64,000 nucleotides of DNA from Archangium minus (GCF_044360475.1 NZ_CP043494.1:3348001-3412000); one strand, 5' to 3'; shown: positions 33,483 through 42,785, counted from the first letter of the stretch. The notes: generated from the letters alone by a model not told the origin. Program-made: numbers and translations.

Positions 33483-36400
33483 ATGTCACAGGACAGATTC
33501 CAGACCAGCCGCGAGGTGTATCACCGCATCCGCTGGGACCCACGGCTCGACGCGCACGAGTTCGTCATTGGCTACGACGCTCGTGGCGAGCAGCTGGAGG
33601 AGGTCCCCTTCGCGGCCTTCGTTCCCGACGGGGAGATTCCCTGGCATCGCGTCTGGTACTTCCGGCGTGGCCACCAGGTGGTGTGGGATCGCCGCGAACG
33701 TATCGACCGGATGTCCACGCTCGTGAGCGAGCCTCCCGAGGCACCCGCTCCGCCGCCCCCACCCCCTGCGCCTCCGACTGAGGCGCCTCGCTTCACGCCC
33801 CTGCCGCTCTACCGTTTCGACACGAGGGCCAATACCTGGGTCGAGACGGGACAGCCTGCCAGCGGTACAGAGGCCCTCCCTCCTGTCGCGGAGCTCACGG
33901 TCGCCACGTTCAACGTGCTGTTCGACCTGTACGACCCGGAGTTGCTTGCCACGCACCGGAGAACCGCCGCGACGCTCTCCTTGCTGCGCTCGGTTGATGC
34001 CGACCTCATCGCCCTGCAGGAAGTCACCGCGCCCTTCCTCCGCGCGTTGCTTGAGAAGCAGTGGGTCCGTGAGCACTACTTCGTCTCGGAAGGCCCGGCC
34101 GCGACCACCGTCGAGCCCTACGGACAGGTTCTCCTCTCCCGCTTTCCGTTCGCCTCGCTGAGTCAATGCGTCTTCTCACGTGACAAGCGCATCATCGCGG
34201 GCGAGCTCGCGCTTCCTGGCGGCACCCTCTGGGTGGCCACGCTCCACCTGACGAGCGACCGGGGTTCCTCCGGTGGCTCGGCGCGCGCAGCCCAGGTCGA
34301 GGCCCTCATCGATTGGATGCGGTCTCTCGGTGACGAGGGAGGCGAGGCACCCGATGTCGCGCTGCTGGGAGACTTCAACTTCGGTGACGACGCGCCCGAG
34401 CTCCAGCACTTCGAGCAAGCCGGGTTCGTCGATGCCTGGTCGGCACTGAGGCCCGGTGACGCGGGGTATACGTACGACCCGTCGCGCAACGCGCTCGCCG
34501 CGCTCACGACCACCTCCGGCCGGCGACAGCGATTGGATCGGGTTCTTGTGCGCTCGACTTCCGGACGGCTCGTCCCTCGCGAGGTGGGCCTCTTCGCCGA
34601 GGCACCGCTCTCGGGCCCTCCAGCTCCCGGAGGGGATGCGCTCTTCGCCTCGGACCACTTCGGACTGAGCTGTGTGTTGCGCCGGGGTGCCGAGCCCATC
34701 AAAGCCAAGGCCTCGCCCGGGGTGCTCACGGCGCCCCTCGTCCACCAGTCGGTGGTGGTGCTCATCCCTCCCGAGGAGCTGTGGGCTCCCATTCAGGCCC
34801 TGCGCGCGGTGCATGACTCGAAGTACGCGCGCTGGATGCCGCACGTGACGCTGCTCTACCCATTCGTGCCGGAGGAGTACTTCGGGGAGGCGGAGGCGCT
34901 CTTCACGGAAGCGCTCCGGGACATTAAACCCTTCGAGGTGTCGCTCTCGGGCTTCGGGTACTTCGAGCATCGCTCTGACGTGACGGCCTGGCTCCGCCCA
35001 GATGACCATCCACACGGTGCCTTGAAGGCGCTGCGTGCGGCGCTTGTGGCGGCGCTTCCGCGTCGAGAAGCGCAGACCCGTGAGTTCGAGCACGACTTCA
35101 GACCGCACCTGACCGTCGGGCAGCTTCCACGCGCGGCGGCCGCCGACACCCGGCGGACGTTGTCCGCATGGGAGCGGGATTGGCGCCCGCTTCTCTTCGA
35201 GGTGGGCGAGGTGTGTCTCGTCAGCCGTCGCGGTGAGGGTCCCTTCGAGGTGCGCCGGCGCGTGCCGCTCGGGAGAAAGCCTCGCCGCCTCTCTCCGGAG
35301 AAGAAGGATGCACTCCGGGCCGTGCTGTCGGCCCGTGGCGAGTGTCAGTCCGATGAGACGCGGCGAGCGCGCGAGGCCGTGGTGGGCAGGCTCGAGGCGC
35401 TCTGTGCTCGGCTCGGAGCGGAGCTTCACCCGTATGGCTCGTACTTGCTCGGCACGGACAACGCCCGGAGTGACGTGGATGCGGTGGCGGTCGGCCCCGC
35501 GAGTCTGCCGCGCGAGGACTTTGCGCATGCGCTCATCGGGCTCATGGCCGAACGGGGAGGGCGCGCGAGTGCACGCTTCGTCGCCGACGCTGCGCTCCCC
35601 ATGGTGAAGCTGTCGCTCGACGGTGTGCCATTCGACCTGTCGTACGCGTGTCGGCCCGACGGTGTGGAGCCAGCCCCGCCGGCGGAGTTGCTGGCCCAGC
35701 ACGGGGAGCGGCTGGACACCGCCAGCTTCCGGGCGCTCAACGGTTGGACTGATACGCGGGCGGTGCTCGACTGCGTGGAGCGGGAGGGCGCGGGACCCGA
35801 GCGTTTCCGCACCGTGCTGCGCGCAGTCCGGGCCTGGGCAAAGGCTCGCGGCGTGTACTCGCACGCGCTGGGCTACCTGGGCGGGCTGTCGTGGGCGGTG
35901 ATGGTGGCCTGGGTGTGTACGCGCGCGCCTCGCGAAGCCTCGAGCTCGGACAGCGGGTTGCTCGCGCACTTCTTCGAGACATTCGCCTCCTGGCCGTGGC
36001 CCAAGCCCGTGACGTTGACGTCCGAGACGGTGCACTACCAGCTCGGCAATCGGCGGGATCTCCTGCCGGTGGTGGCGCCCACATTGCCGTTGCGCAACAC
36101 CGCTCGCAATGTGTCTCGCTCGACGCTCCAGGTACTGCGTGACGAGCTCGCCCGGGCGCGAGACGTGGTGCGCAGAGCGCGGGTCGAGGGAAGCGTTGCG
36201 GCCTGGGACGCGCTGTTCGAGCCGGCGGACCTCGAGAGGGAGATGCCCGTGCGGCTGGTGGTCTCCGTCGGCGCGCCCTCGCCCGAGGAGCGCGAGGTGG
36301 CCTCGGGCTGGGTGCTCGGGCATCTCACGGCGCTGGTGTACCGGATGGAGGCGGACCGTGGGCTCTTCGTTCGGCCCTTCCCGAACGCCGGGCCCGAAGG

Positions 36401-36569
36401 TCCCTTCGTCATCGGCCTCTCCTCGCGAGGCTCGGAGGGAGGCACCGTCCTCTCCATGCGTCCCGGAAGTGCGCTCGCGCGGACGGTGGACGAGTTTCGC
36501 GGGTCCTTCCAGGAGTGGAGTCACCGTCCGCTTGGCGCGGTGCTCTCCATCGAGCTCGTCCAGAACTGA
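33483..36569 (+). CDS. Giant multidomain RNA-repair-like protein: DUF504, EEP nuclease, 2H phosphoesterase, poly(A) polymerase
   Basis: Four domains are joined in one 1028-residue chain. Residues 1-75 are a DUF504 RNA-repair domain (TSREVYHRIRWDPRLDAHEF, then IPWHRVWYFRRGHQVVWDRR). About 138-395 is an endonuclease/exonuclease/phosphatase domain (VATFNVLFDLYDPE, ALQEVTAP, LGDFNFGDD, ASDHFGLSCVL). About 418-560 is a 2H phosphoesterase of the 2',5'-ligase type with HVTLLYPF and HLTVGQLP. About 640-1028 is a polymerase-beta nucleotidyltransferase with GSYLLGTDNARSDVDAV and a eukaryotic poly(A)-polymerase-like central domain (VVAPTLPLRNTARNVSRSTL). A Pro-rich linker lies near 90-115. It is likely a stand-alone RNA end-processing machine. 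Start: MSQDRF has GCC-context ATG; earlier codons give no domain. Confidence 0.9.
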   Translation: MSQDRFQTSREVYHRIRWDPRLDAHEFVIGYDARGEQLEEVPFAAFVPDGEIPWHRVWYFRRGHQVVWDRRERIDRMSTLVSEPPEAPAPPPPPPAPPTEAPRFTPLPLYRFDTRANTWVETGQPASGTEALPPVAELTVATFNVLFDLYDPELLATHRRTAATLSLLRSVDADLIALQEVTAPFLRALLEKQWVREHYFVSEGPAATTVEPYGQVLLSRFPFASLSQCVFSRDKRIIAGELALPGGTLWVATLHLTSDRGSSGGSARAAQVEALIDWMRSLGDEGGEAPDVALLGDFNFGDDAPELQHFEQAGFVDAWSALRPGDAGYTYDPSRNALAALTTTSGRRQRLDRVLVRSTSGRLVPREVGLFAEAPLSGPPAPGGDALFASDHFGLSCVLRRGAEPIKAKASPGVLTAPLVHQSVVVLIPPEELWAPIQALRAVHDSKYARWMPHVTLLYPFVPEEYFGEAEALFTEALRDIKPFEVSLSGFGYFEHRSDVTAWLRPDDHPHGALKALRAALVAALPRREAQTREFEHDFRPHLTVGQLPRAAAADTRRTLSAWERDWRPLLFEVGEVCLVSRRGEGPFEVRRRVPLGRKPRRLSPEKKDALRAVLSARGECQSDETRRAREAVVGRLEALCARLGAELHPYGSYLLGTDNARSDVDAVAVGPASLPREDFAHALIGLMAERGGRASARFVADAALPMVKLSLDGVPFDLSYACRPDGVEPAPPAELLAQHGERLDTASFRALNGWTDTRAVLDCVEREGAGPERFRTVLRAVRAWAKARGVYSHALGYLGGLSWAVMVAWVCTRAPREASSSDSGLLAHFFETFASWPWPKPVTLTSETVHYQLGNRRDLLPVVAPTLPLRNTARNVSRSTLQVLRDELARARDVVRRARVEGSVAAWDALFEPADLEREMPVRLVVSVGAPSPEEREVASGWVLGHLTALVYRMEADRGLFVRPFPNAGPEGPFVIGLSSRGSEGGTVLSMRPGSALARTVDEFRGSFQEWSHRPLGAVLSIELVQN

Positions 36570-36586
36570 TCTTCGCGCTCCCCGGG

Positions 36587-37888
36587 TCAGAAGGTCGCGA
36601 AGACGAGCACCTTGCCCAGGGTGTCGGCTCCGCGGCCCGCGCCCACGAGGCCCTCGGCGAGCGACAGGAAGTCCGGCGACTGCTCCACGTGCTTCGCCAG
36701 GAGCTGGAAGGCCTCCACCGCCGCTCGGTCCAGTTGCTCCTGGGAGTCGGAGGTGGGGGAGGGCGCGTGGCTGAGCTCCGCCACTCGGGGATGGCCCGCG
36801 AGCGTCAGCCGCAGCAGCCCCACCCGCAGGGTCAGGCGGAACACATAGGCGAGCAGGCTCGGCGAGTCGGTGAAGGGGCTGCGCCAGAGCTGGTGCACGG
36901 TGGAGTTGTGAAAGTAGCGGTGTACCCGCTCGCCGTGCTGGGCCTCCAGGTAGCGCCACCGCTCCGCGTACGTGTGCCAGGCCGCATCCAAGTCCTTCGC
37001 GCCACCATCCTCGAGCCGGAGGGATTCCAGGATGCCCCGCACCAGGGTGGAGAATCGCTCGCCCCGGCCCGCCGCCATCCGCGCCTTCAGCACCGAGCGG
37101 AACAGGCCCACGCAGGGTCCACCCGGGAGCGTCAGCCCGGTGAAGTCTTGGTGTATCGAGCGCAGGACGTCCGGGAGCTCGAAGCGCTGGAGCACCTCGC
37201 TCAAGCGGGCCTCGGCTGCGGCGCGCTCCTCTCCGCGGAAGGCTTCCGTTCCTCGGAAATAGAAGTCGTCCAGTCCGTAGGCCAGTTGCCCGAGCATGGC
37301 GAGCCGAGAGGCGAGCGGGTATTCACGCCGGTGCAGCAGCCGCAGCATGGCCGCGCGCACCGTTTCCGCGTGGAAGGTGTAGGCGTCCTCCGGGTCCACG
37401 GGGAGGTGCCTCGTTGTTTCCGGCCGGGGGACGTGCGCAGACGAGGCGGGCAGTGGCTCCGGCTCCAGCGCGTCTTCCTCCAGCAGACACAGGCGCGCTA
37501 CCTCCGGGCAGGCCATTGATCCCGAGACCTCCACCCGCTCGCCCCACCGAGTGACGACGCGCGGGAAGGTGGCGCAGATATCCGGCAGCAGCGTGTCCCC
37601 GTGGCGGCGCTGGAGCGAGCAGAGCCTTTCCGTGTCCAACAAGGGGCAGTGCCCATCCGGACGCATCTGGATGAAGGCATGCTCCGTGGAGGGTCCACCC
37701 GGATTCAGGGAGATGCATTGGCGCAGGCGCTCCGCTTCCTCCGGGAGAGGCGCGACCGTCGCCTGCATCCGATGCCAGTGGGACTCGCTCACCGGCACCT
37801 TCAGCCCCGAGCAGCAGGTGTCCTCGCAGCGCTCCGCGATGCAGCGGAAGCGCGTCATGTAGCGCAGGAGGGTGGATTCGGTGGGCAT
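36587..37888 (-). CDS. fliB: FliB-like flagellin lysine-N-methylase family protein
   Basis: The N-terminus holds FRCIAERCEDTCCSGLKV and later HCPLLDTERLCSLQRRHGDT and LPDICATFPRVVTRWGERVE, the conserved Cys pattern of the FliB family, here with the Cys-rich metal or Fe-S site. The rest is a helical domain of about 300 residues. At 433 residues the length is that of FliB. FliB methylates flagellin Lys in Salmonella, but myxobacteria make no flagella, so the target must differ. It is next to an RNA-processing gene and 34 bp from the subtilisin gene, with no operon logic. I chose ATG 37888; a GTG upstream is possible. Confidence 0.85.
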   Translation of the reverse strand: MPTESTLLRYMTRFRCIAERCEDTCCSGLKVPVSESHWHRMQATVAPLPEEAERLRQCISLNPGGPSTEHAFIQMRPDGHCPLLDTERLCSLQRRHGDTLLPDICATFPRVVTRWGERVEVSGSMACPEVARLCLLEEDALEPEPLPASSAHVPRPETTRHLPVDPEDAYTFHAETVRAAMLRLLHRREYPLASRLAMLGQLAYGLDDFYFRGTEAFRGEERAAAEARLSEVLQRFELPDVLRSIHQDFTGLTLPGGPCVGLFRSVLKARMAAGRGERFSTLVRGILESLRLEDGGAKDLDAAWHTYAERWRYLEAQHGERVHRYFHNSTVHQLWRSPFTDSPSLLAYVFRLTLRVGLLRLTLAGHPRVAELSHAPSPTSDSQEQLDRAAVEAFQLLAKHVEQSPDFLSLAEGLVGAGRGADTLGKVLVFATF

Positions 37889-37921
37889 GGGCAGTGGATA
37901 GACTACCCTCACAGCCCCCTG

Positions 37922-39613
37922 TCACGGCAGTTGCTGGAGCGTGTCGAGCGCCGCCTTCGCCTGCACCAGCCCGTGGCCGTACTGACGGTCATGCCCCGGC
38001 TCGCCCAAGTCCTTCGCGCTGCGCTCCAGCAGCGCGCGCACCTCGGTGGCTGTCAGGGAGGGACGCACGCTCCACACGAGCGCCGCCACGCCCGTCACGT
38101 GCGGCGTGGCCATCGAGGTGCCTGGGAACCGGGCGTAGTCCACGGCCCGTAGGCTCACGCGCACCTGCTTGCCCAGGTGCTTGAGCACGGCCGCTCGCGA
38201 CTCCCGGCCCACCGCGAGCGAGGGCACCCACTTGCGTCCCGGCCCGTCCAGACCCAGCTGCCAGGACTGGCTATCGGAGTCTTCGGAGCCGAAGACAATC
38301 GCCCGCGCGCCCTGCCTCATCACGTTCTGCGCGATGCCCGTGACGGAGTAGAACCCGGCCAACCGCACATAGGCCACGAAGCCGTCGCACGTGCCGCTCT
38401 TGCACTCTCCGATGTCACCCATGCCGCAGTCGACGAGCTCGCCCGTGTACTCACCTGCCGGCGCGAAGAAGAGCGAACGCGAGGCATACCGCTCTCCCTC
38501 GGCGTCGAACTCCGGCTCGGTGGCTCCCTGCACGCTGATGGAGGAGAGCACGTCCACGCCAGGCGCCACCAGGCTCAGCCCCTCGCCGCGGTTGGAGAAG
38601 GAGGCCACCTGTTCCTGTGCGTCCACTGCGCCCACTGCCATGACGGACGGATATGCCGATGGGTAGCTGAGCGGCGCTTCGTCTCCCGGGCGGCTGTCGT
38701 TTCCCGCCGCTGCAACGATGAGCATTCCTCCATCCAGCGCGGCCTGGAAGGCCTCTCGCGCCGTGTTCCCCATGTCCATGGGCGCCCCGAGTGACAGCGA
38801 GGCGATGTGCGCCCCCTGCTGCCGGCACCACTCGAGCCCCGAGAGCACGGTGCTGATGCTGGCGCTCTCGTGCACATTGAGCACACGGGCGATCAGCAGC
38901 TCCACACCGGGGGCCACGCCCACCATGCCGCCCCGGCTCATGGTCGGCCACGTCGCCCCCCCCGAGCCGAGCTGGGCCGCGACGATGCCCGCCACGTGTG
39001 TGCCATGGCCCAGGCCCCTCACGCCGTTCGACTCGTCGCTCGGGTCATCATCGCCATCCACGAAGTCGTAGCCGGCCGTGTAGGGAATGGCCAACTCGGG
39101 GTGCCGTCGGTCGATGCCACTGTCGATGATGCACACCCGGATGCCCGCGCCGGTCGGCGCTCCCGTGTCGAGCACACCATCCTCGTTGGCGTCCCACACC
39201 TGCTGGGCCTGCACGAGCCGCAGCGCGTCCGTGTACTCATCCACCGAGCCTGTCGTCGTGGGCAGGCCGAGCGCGTGCACCTCGAGGTCTGGCTCAATGC
39301 GCTCCACGTTCGGATCCGCGGCGAGCCGAGCCCGCTCCTCGGGCGTCACACGCGCGGCCACTGCCGGGACGAGGCGGTACTGCGCCGTCACCTGACCACC
39401 CACTCGCCGTACCGCAGCCGCGCTCACCCGAGCGCCGGAGCGGTAGCGGACGAGCACGGCCTCGCGTCCGTCTGAGGTCTGGCGCGGGGCCTTATCGGGA
39501 AGCGCACCCTCCACCACGCCTTCGCACTCGTTGTGCCCTTGCACCGACACGCCGTCGACCCCACCTGAACACGCCGCCAGGGCCAGAAGCCCGAGATGTG
39601 CCCAACGTCGCAT
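37922..39613 (-). CDS. Subtilisin-like serine protease lipoprotein with inserted PA domain
   Basis: The signal MRRWAHLGLLALAAC has a lipobox Cys at residue 15. An inhibitor-like prodomain follows (about 48-110). The catalytic triad is Asp164 (IIDSGIDRRHPEL), His203 (GHGTHVAGIV) and Ser500 (GTSMATPHVTGVAALV), and the oxyanion Asn305 is in AAAGNDSRP. A protease-associated insertion lies between Asn305 and Ser500 at about 385-480 (LVDCGMGD, VMRQGARAIVFG). A calcium-type DGDDDPSDE loop is present. It ends QAKAALDTLQQLP. The mature enzyme is exported and bound to a membrane or released. Confidence 0.93.
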   Translation of the reverse strand: MRRWAHLGLLALAACSGGVDGVSVQGHNECEGVVEGALPDKAPRQTSDGREAVLVRYRSGARVSAAAVRRVGGQVTAQYRLVPAVAARVTPEERARLAADPNVERIEPDLEVHALGLPTTTGSVDEYTDALRLVQAQQVWDANEDGVLDTGAPTGAGIRVCIIDSGIDRRHPELAIPYTAGYDFVDGDDDPSDESNGVRGLGHGTHVAGIVAAQLGSGGATWPTMSRGGMVGVAPGVELLIARVLNVHESASISTVLSGLEWCRQQGAHIASLSLGAPMDMGNTAREAFQAALDGGMLIVAAAGNDSRPGDEAPLSYPSAYPSVMAVGAVDAQEQVASFSNRGEGLSLVAPGVDVLSSISVQGATEPEFDAEGERYASRSLFFAPAGEYTGELVDCGMGDIGECKSGTCDGFVAYVRLAGFYSVTGIAQNVMRQGARAIVFGSEDSDSQSWQLGLDGPGRKWVPSLAVGRESRAAVLKHLGKQVRVSLRAVDYARFPGTSMATPHVTGVAALVWSVRPSLTATEVRALLERSAKDLGEPGHDRQYGHGLVQAKAALDTLQQLP

Positions 39614-39779
39614 CGTCGACCTCCATTTGTGCTTCGGAGGGAGTTGGGGTGGCGTCGGGGCTGGTGCCAGGGGGAGTCGAATTTTCCAGTGGAACAGACG
39701 TGCCCGGGTTCACAGAGCTGTCACACGAGCGTCCCCTCGCAAACGGTGCGGAGGTGTTCCTCCGTGCTACACAGTTCGG

Positions 39780-40229
39780 GTGTCAGTGTTTTCCCTTCCG
39801 CCGGAGCTTCCGAGCGAGCCTGAAGTGCTGGTCGAGTCCCCTCGTTGGTCCGTGGTGAAGCGGCGCGCGGACGGGGGCGTGGACTTCATCTCTCCGCTGC
39901 CGTGTCCCTACAACTATGGCTGCATTCCCGGGCTGAGCTCGGGAGATGGGGATCCTCTGGACGTGGTGGTGCTCGGTCCGCGCTTGCGTCGGGGCGAGCG
40001 TCTGCGGGTGCCGGTGGTGGGGGTGATTGGCTTCCTCGACGCGGGGTGCGCCGACCCCAAGGTCATCTGCAGTGCTCGGCCCTTGAGCCCGGCGGACCGT
40101 GCGGGTCTCGAGACCTTCTTCCGCGTCTACGCCCTCTTCAAGCGGGTGCTGCACCGCGTGCGGGGCAAGCGGGGAGGGGATACACGTTTCGTGGGCTGGC
40201 TCGCGGACGTCAAGGGGCGCTCAGCATGA
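39780..40229 (+). CDS. ppa: Short inorganic pyrophosphatase (family I)
   Basis: GTG at 39780 gives VSVFSLPPELPSEPEVLVES. The motifs CPYNYGCIPGLSSGDGDPLDV and ADPKVICSARPL are those of soluble family I pyrophosphatases, with the metal-binding Asp residues in DGDPLD. At 149 residues it is shorter than the usual 170-180, missing part of the C-terminal helix and having a compact N-terminus, so it may be an active minimal form or a divergent paralogue. It hydrolyses PPi to phosphate. The last 20 bp overlap the convergent DUF885 gene. Confidence 0.85.
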   Translation: MSVFSLPPELPSEPEVLVESPRWSVVKRRADGGVDFISPLPCPYNYGCIPGLSSGDGDPLDVVVLGPRLRRGERLRVPVVGVIGFLDAGCADPKVICSARPLSPADRAGLETFFRVYALFKRVLHRVRGKRGGDTRFVGWLADVKGRSA

Positions 40230-41925
40230 AGCGCCGCAGGAGCGCGGGAGGCACCGGGCCGAACGAGAAGAGCTCGTCGTGGAAGCGGGCTTCGTCGAAG
40301 CGGCTTCCTCGCTCGCGGCGGCAGTCCTCCTCCAGTTTCTCGAACTCGAGTGCGCCAAGCAGGTAGGTCATGGACTGCATGGGCAGGCGCTTGTAGCGGA
40401 GGATCTCCCGCCGCGCGTTGGGCTCGGGCATGCAGGCGGAGTGCATGAGGTAGCGCACCGCGGCCTCATCATCCATGCGCCGGGTGTGCAGTCCGATGTC
40501 CACCACCACGCGCACGGCGCGCAGGGCTCGGGCCACCAGCGCCGTGAGGGCCTCGGGGGCGGAGTAGAAGCCTGCGCGCCGCATCCGCTCTTCGGCGTAG
40601 GTGGCGTAGCCCTCGATGTTGAGCATGGGGCCGAAGTGGCCGCGCGCCATGGCCACGTGGTCCGTCACGAGGAGGAAGCGGACGGGGGCGGGGTGATGGG
40701 AGAAGGCCCGTTGCCAGGCGACGCTCTGCAGGAAGTGGCCGGGGATGCCCTCGTGCACGGCCAGCAGCGTGGCCCACACGGTGGGGTGCGCGATGGCCAT
40801 GGGGGCCAGCACGAACCAGCCCACCTTGCGGGGATCCAACAGCGGCGCGGGCCAGTTGGTGCCTCGCACGTCCACCATGCCTGGGGGAAGGGGCTTGAGG
40901 CCCAGCCGGCAGCCCTCGGGGACGTTGAACAGCCCCTGCTCGTGGATGAAGGACTCGGCTTGCGCGATGAGCTCTCGGTAGAGGGGAATCACGTCCTCGT
41001 CGCGGGCGGGGTGCTCCAGCTCGAGCCGCACGAGTAGCGCCCGGGCCTCCGCCAGGTTGGAGAGAGTGGAGGGCGCTCCGGGCACTTCCGTGGCGAGCTG
41101 GCCGGCGAGCTGGACGATGGCGTGCTGAGCCCGAGCCAGCACCTCCTCGGCCTGCTGCACCAGCTCGTCGGGAGAGGCGGTGAGGCCGAACATGTGTCGC
41201 AGCCGCCACCGGTACTCCTCCTCGCCGAGGACCACGCCGGAGTGCGCATGGGGCTGCACGCGCTCGCGCAGGAAGCGATGGTGGGCGGCGAAGGCCTCGC
41301 GGGCTTCACGGGCCGCGTCCTGGAGCGCTCGGAGCTCGGCGCCGGAGAGTGTCACCTGGTGGGCTTCGGGCAGGGCCGGGAGGTGCTCGAAGTACCGGAC
41401 GATGACGGGGAGCTGGTCCTCGACGAACTCCTGGACGATGTGCACGTCCGGCACCTCGCCCGAGGCGAGCCCCTCGGCGAGCAGCTGCTCCTGCTGCCGG
41501 AGGAAGGTGGGGATGCGCGCGGCCCGGCTGGCGATGGCGGACCAGTCCTCGGCCGTCTCGGCCTGGCCGATCTGGTACTGGAGCATCGTGTGTGGATAGG
41601 TCGACAGCTCGACATTGCTCCGGAGTCCGCGCAGGTCCTCGTGGGCGTGGACGTGGAAGCGGGTGACGCTGAGCATCGCCAGTCGGTCGAGCCAGGCGTC
41701 CGGGGGGAGCCCCTCGGGTGCGAGCCGCTCGAGCTGCGTGAGGGTGTCGCGGTGCAGGGCGTACTCGTCGGCCAGCGCGGACGAAGAGAGGTCCTTGAGC
41801 CGGTCGTCCAGGTGATGGAGTCCGAGGGTGGTGGCCTCCTCGGGCTGGCTCTGGAGGTAGCGCTCGAAGAACGAGGCGCGGAGCCGGACGAAGGCGTCGA
41901 GGGCGGGCGAGGAGGCCTTGCTCAT
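40210..41925 (-). CDS. DUF885 zinc metallopeptidase-like protein
   Basis: The 571-residue protein contains the DUF885 motif AVHEGIPGHFLQSVAWQRAF, a HExxH-like zinc site, and EGYATYAEERMRRAGFY, which supplies the third ligand region. There is no signal peptide, so it acts in the cytosol or is exported by another route. The N-terminal half is helical (ERYLQSQPEEATTLGLHHLD). The family resembles thermostable carboxypeptidase-type enzymes but substrates are unknown. The gene starts 99 bp from the next divergent small gene. Confidence 0.9.
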   Translation of the reverse strand: MSKASSPALDAFVRLRASFFERYLQSQPEEATTLGLHHLDDRLKDLSSSALADEYALHRDTLTQLERLAPEGLPPDAWLDRLAMLSVTRFHVHAHEDLRGLRSNVELSTYPHTMLQYQIGQAETAEDWSAIASRAARIPTFLRQQEQLLAEGLASGEVPDVHIVQEFVEDQLPVIVRYFEHLPALPEAHQVTLSGAELRALQDAAREAREAFAAHHRFLRERVQPHAHSGVVLGEEEYRWRLRHMFGLTASPDELVQQAEEVLARAQHAIVQLAGQLATEVPGAPSTLSNLAEARALLVRLELEHPARDEDVIPLYRELIAQAESFIHEQGLFNVPEGCRLGLKPLPPGMVDVRGTNWPAPLLDPRKVGWFVLAPMAIAHPTVWATLLAVHEGIPGHFLQSVAWQRAFSHHPAPVRFLLVTDHVAMARGHFGPMLNIEGYATYAEERMRRAGFYSAPEALTALVARALRAVRVVVDIGLHTRRMDDEAAVRYLMHSACMPEPNARREILRYKRLPMQSMTYLLGALEFEKLEEDCRRERGSRFDEARFHDELFSFGPVPPALLRRFMLSAP

Positions 41926-42024
41926 GACCCTCTGAGGTTAGTCATCGTGGGTGGGCCCCGAGTGCCTGCTTGCCCTTCATCCAAGCCCCCCAGGACACCG
42001 GGGAGCGGATAAGGTGAACAAGTC

Positions 42025-42369
42025 ATGCTCGCGCTGCTCCGGCGTGTCTCCCTGAGACACCATCCCGAAATTTTCGAGCGATACGGTCGGCCCGTTCCCC
42101 TGGACGACGTCTTCCTCTCCCCCGTCGGAGGGGAGGCAGCCTTCATCGGGCTGTCAGGAGGGCTCATCGAGGCGCGGGTGGGCCCGTGGAGGGGCGTCCT
42201 CATCACCGATGAGGTGGGGGGTCCGTCCACGGGGTGGAGCTTCCCCTACATCTTCCCCGCCCGTCTGGCGGCAGCCAGGGGAGTTGCATCCACCCTGTGC
42301 GCCATCCTGTCCGGGCTGTATCCTGCGCATCGTGCCGCCGCCTTGAACGGGGTGGGGGCGCTCGCCTAA
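42025..42369 (+). CDS. Small hypothetical protein
   Basis: The 114-residue frame has a ribosome site-like AAGGTGAA about eight bases upstream of ATG. Its protein (GRPVPLDDVFLSPVGGEAAF, GWSFPYIFPARLAAARGVA) has no recognised family. The frame ends 11 bp before the response regulator in the same direction, which supports it as a real operon gene. The overlapping minus-strand frames have less natural amino-acid content. Confidence is moderate. Confidence 0.5.
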   Translation: MLALLRRVSLRHHPEIFERYGRPVPLDDVFLSPVGGEAAFIGLSGGLIEARVGPWRGVLITDEVGGPSTGWSFPYIFPARLAAARGVASTLCAILSGLYPAHRAAALNGVGALA

Positions 42370-42380
42370 GAGTGAGTTCC

Positions 42381-42770
42381 ATGGCTGCCAACCTGCAGAA
42401 TCCCTTCCACATCCTCCTGGTCGAGGACGAGCCCGTCATCCGGGAGCTCGTGCGTTCCATGTTGAGCGACGGGGCCGTGGAGGTGGTGTGCGCCGCCAAT
42501 GGCATCGAGGGCCTGAAGCTGGCCAAGAGCCGCCCCTTCCAGCTCGTGCTGATGGACGTGGTACTGCCGCAGCTGGACGGCATCTCGGTGTGCCGGATGC
42601 TCAAGAGCGATCCGGTCACCTCGAAGGTGCCGGTCTACATGCTCACGGCCAAGTCCAAGAAGTCGGACATGGAGAGCGCCACGCTGGCGGGAGCGGACGG
42701 CTACATCCAGAAGCCCTTCAAGGGCGCGGAGTTGATGGCGCTGGTGGATCGGCTGCGCACGGCGGCCTGA
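42381..42770 (+). CDS. Single-domain response regulator (receiver only)
   Basis: The start MAANLQNPFHILLVEDEPVI gives a 129-residue receiver domain. The acidic pair is E15-D16, the phospho-acceptor is Asp59 in LVLMDVVLPQLDG, the Thr switch is in VYMLTAKSKKS and the Lys is in YIQKPFKG. There is no output domain. It is downstream of the small hypothetical gene and convergent with the PilZ gene. The neighbouring cyclic-di-GMP-binding PilZ and the type III secretion cluster may be under its influence, but this is only position-based. Confidence 0.95.
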   Translation: MAANLQNPFHILLVEDEPVIRELVRSMLSDGAVEVVCAANGIEGLKLAKSRPFQLVLMDVVLPQLDGISVCRMLKSDPVTSKVPVYMLTAKSKKSDMESATLAGADGYIQKPFKGAELMALVDRLRTAA

Positions 42771-42785
42771 GAGGCCGCGGCGGGC

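Noticed and set aside
34176..36959. Long minus-strand frame (927 codons) opposite the RNA-repair gene
   Set aside because: It is Arg/His/Gly-rich with no recognisable domain; the plus strand has four clear domains. High-G+C codon bias leaves such antisense frames open.
42203..42619. Minus-strand 138-codon frame over the small gene and response regulator
   Set aside because: It runs through the well-supported response regulator and has Ser/Arg/Pro-rich content typical of a shadow.
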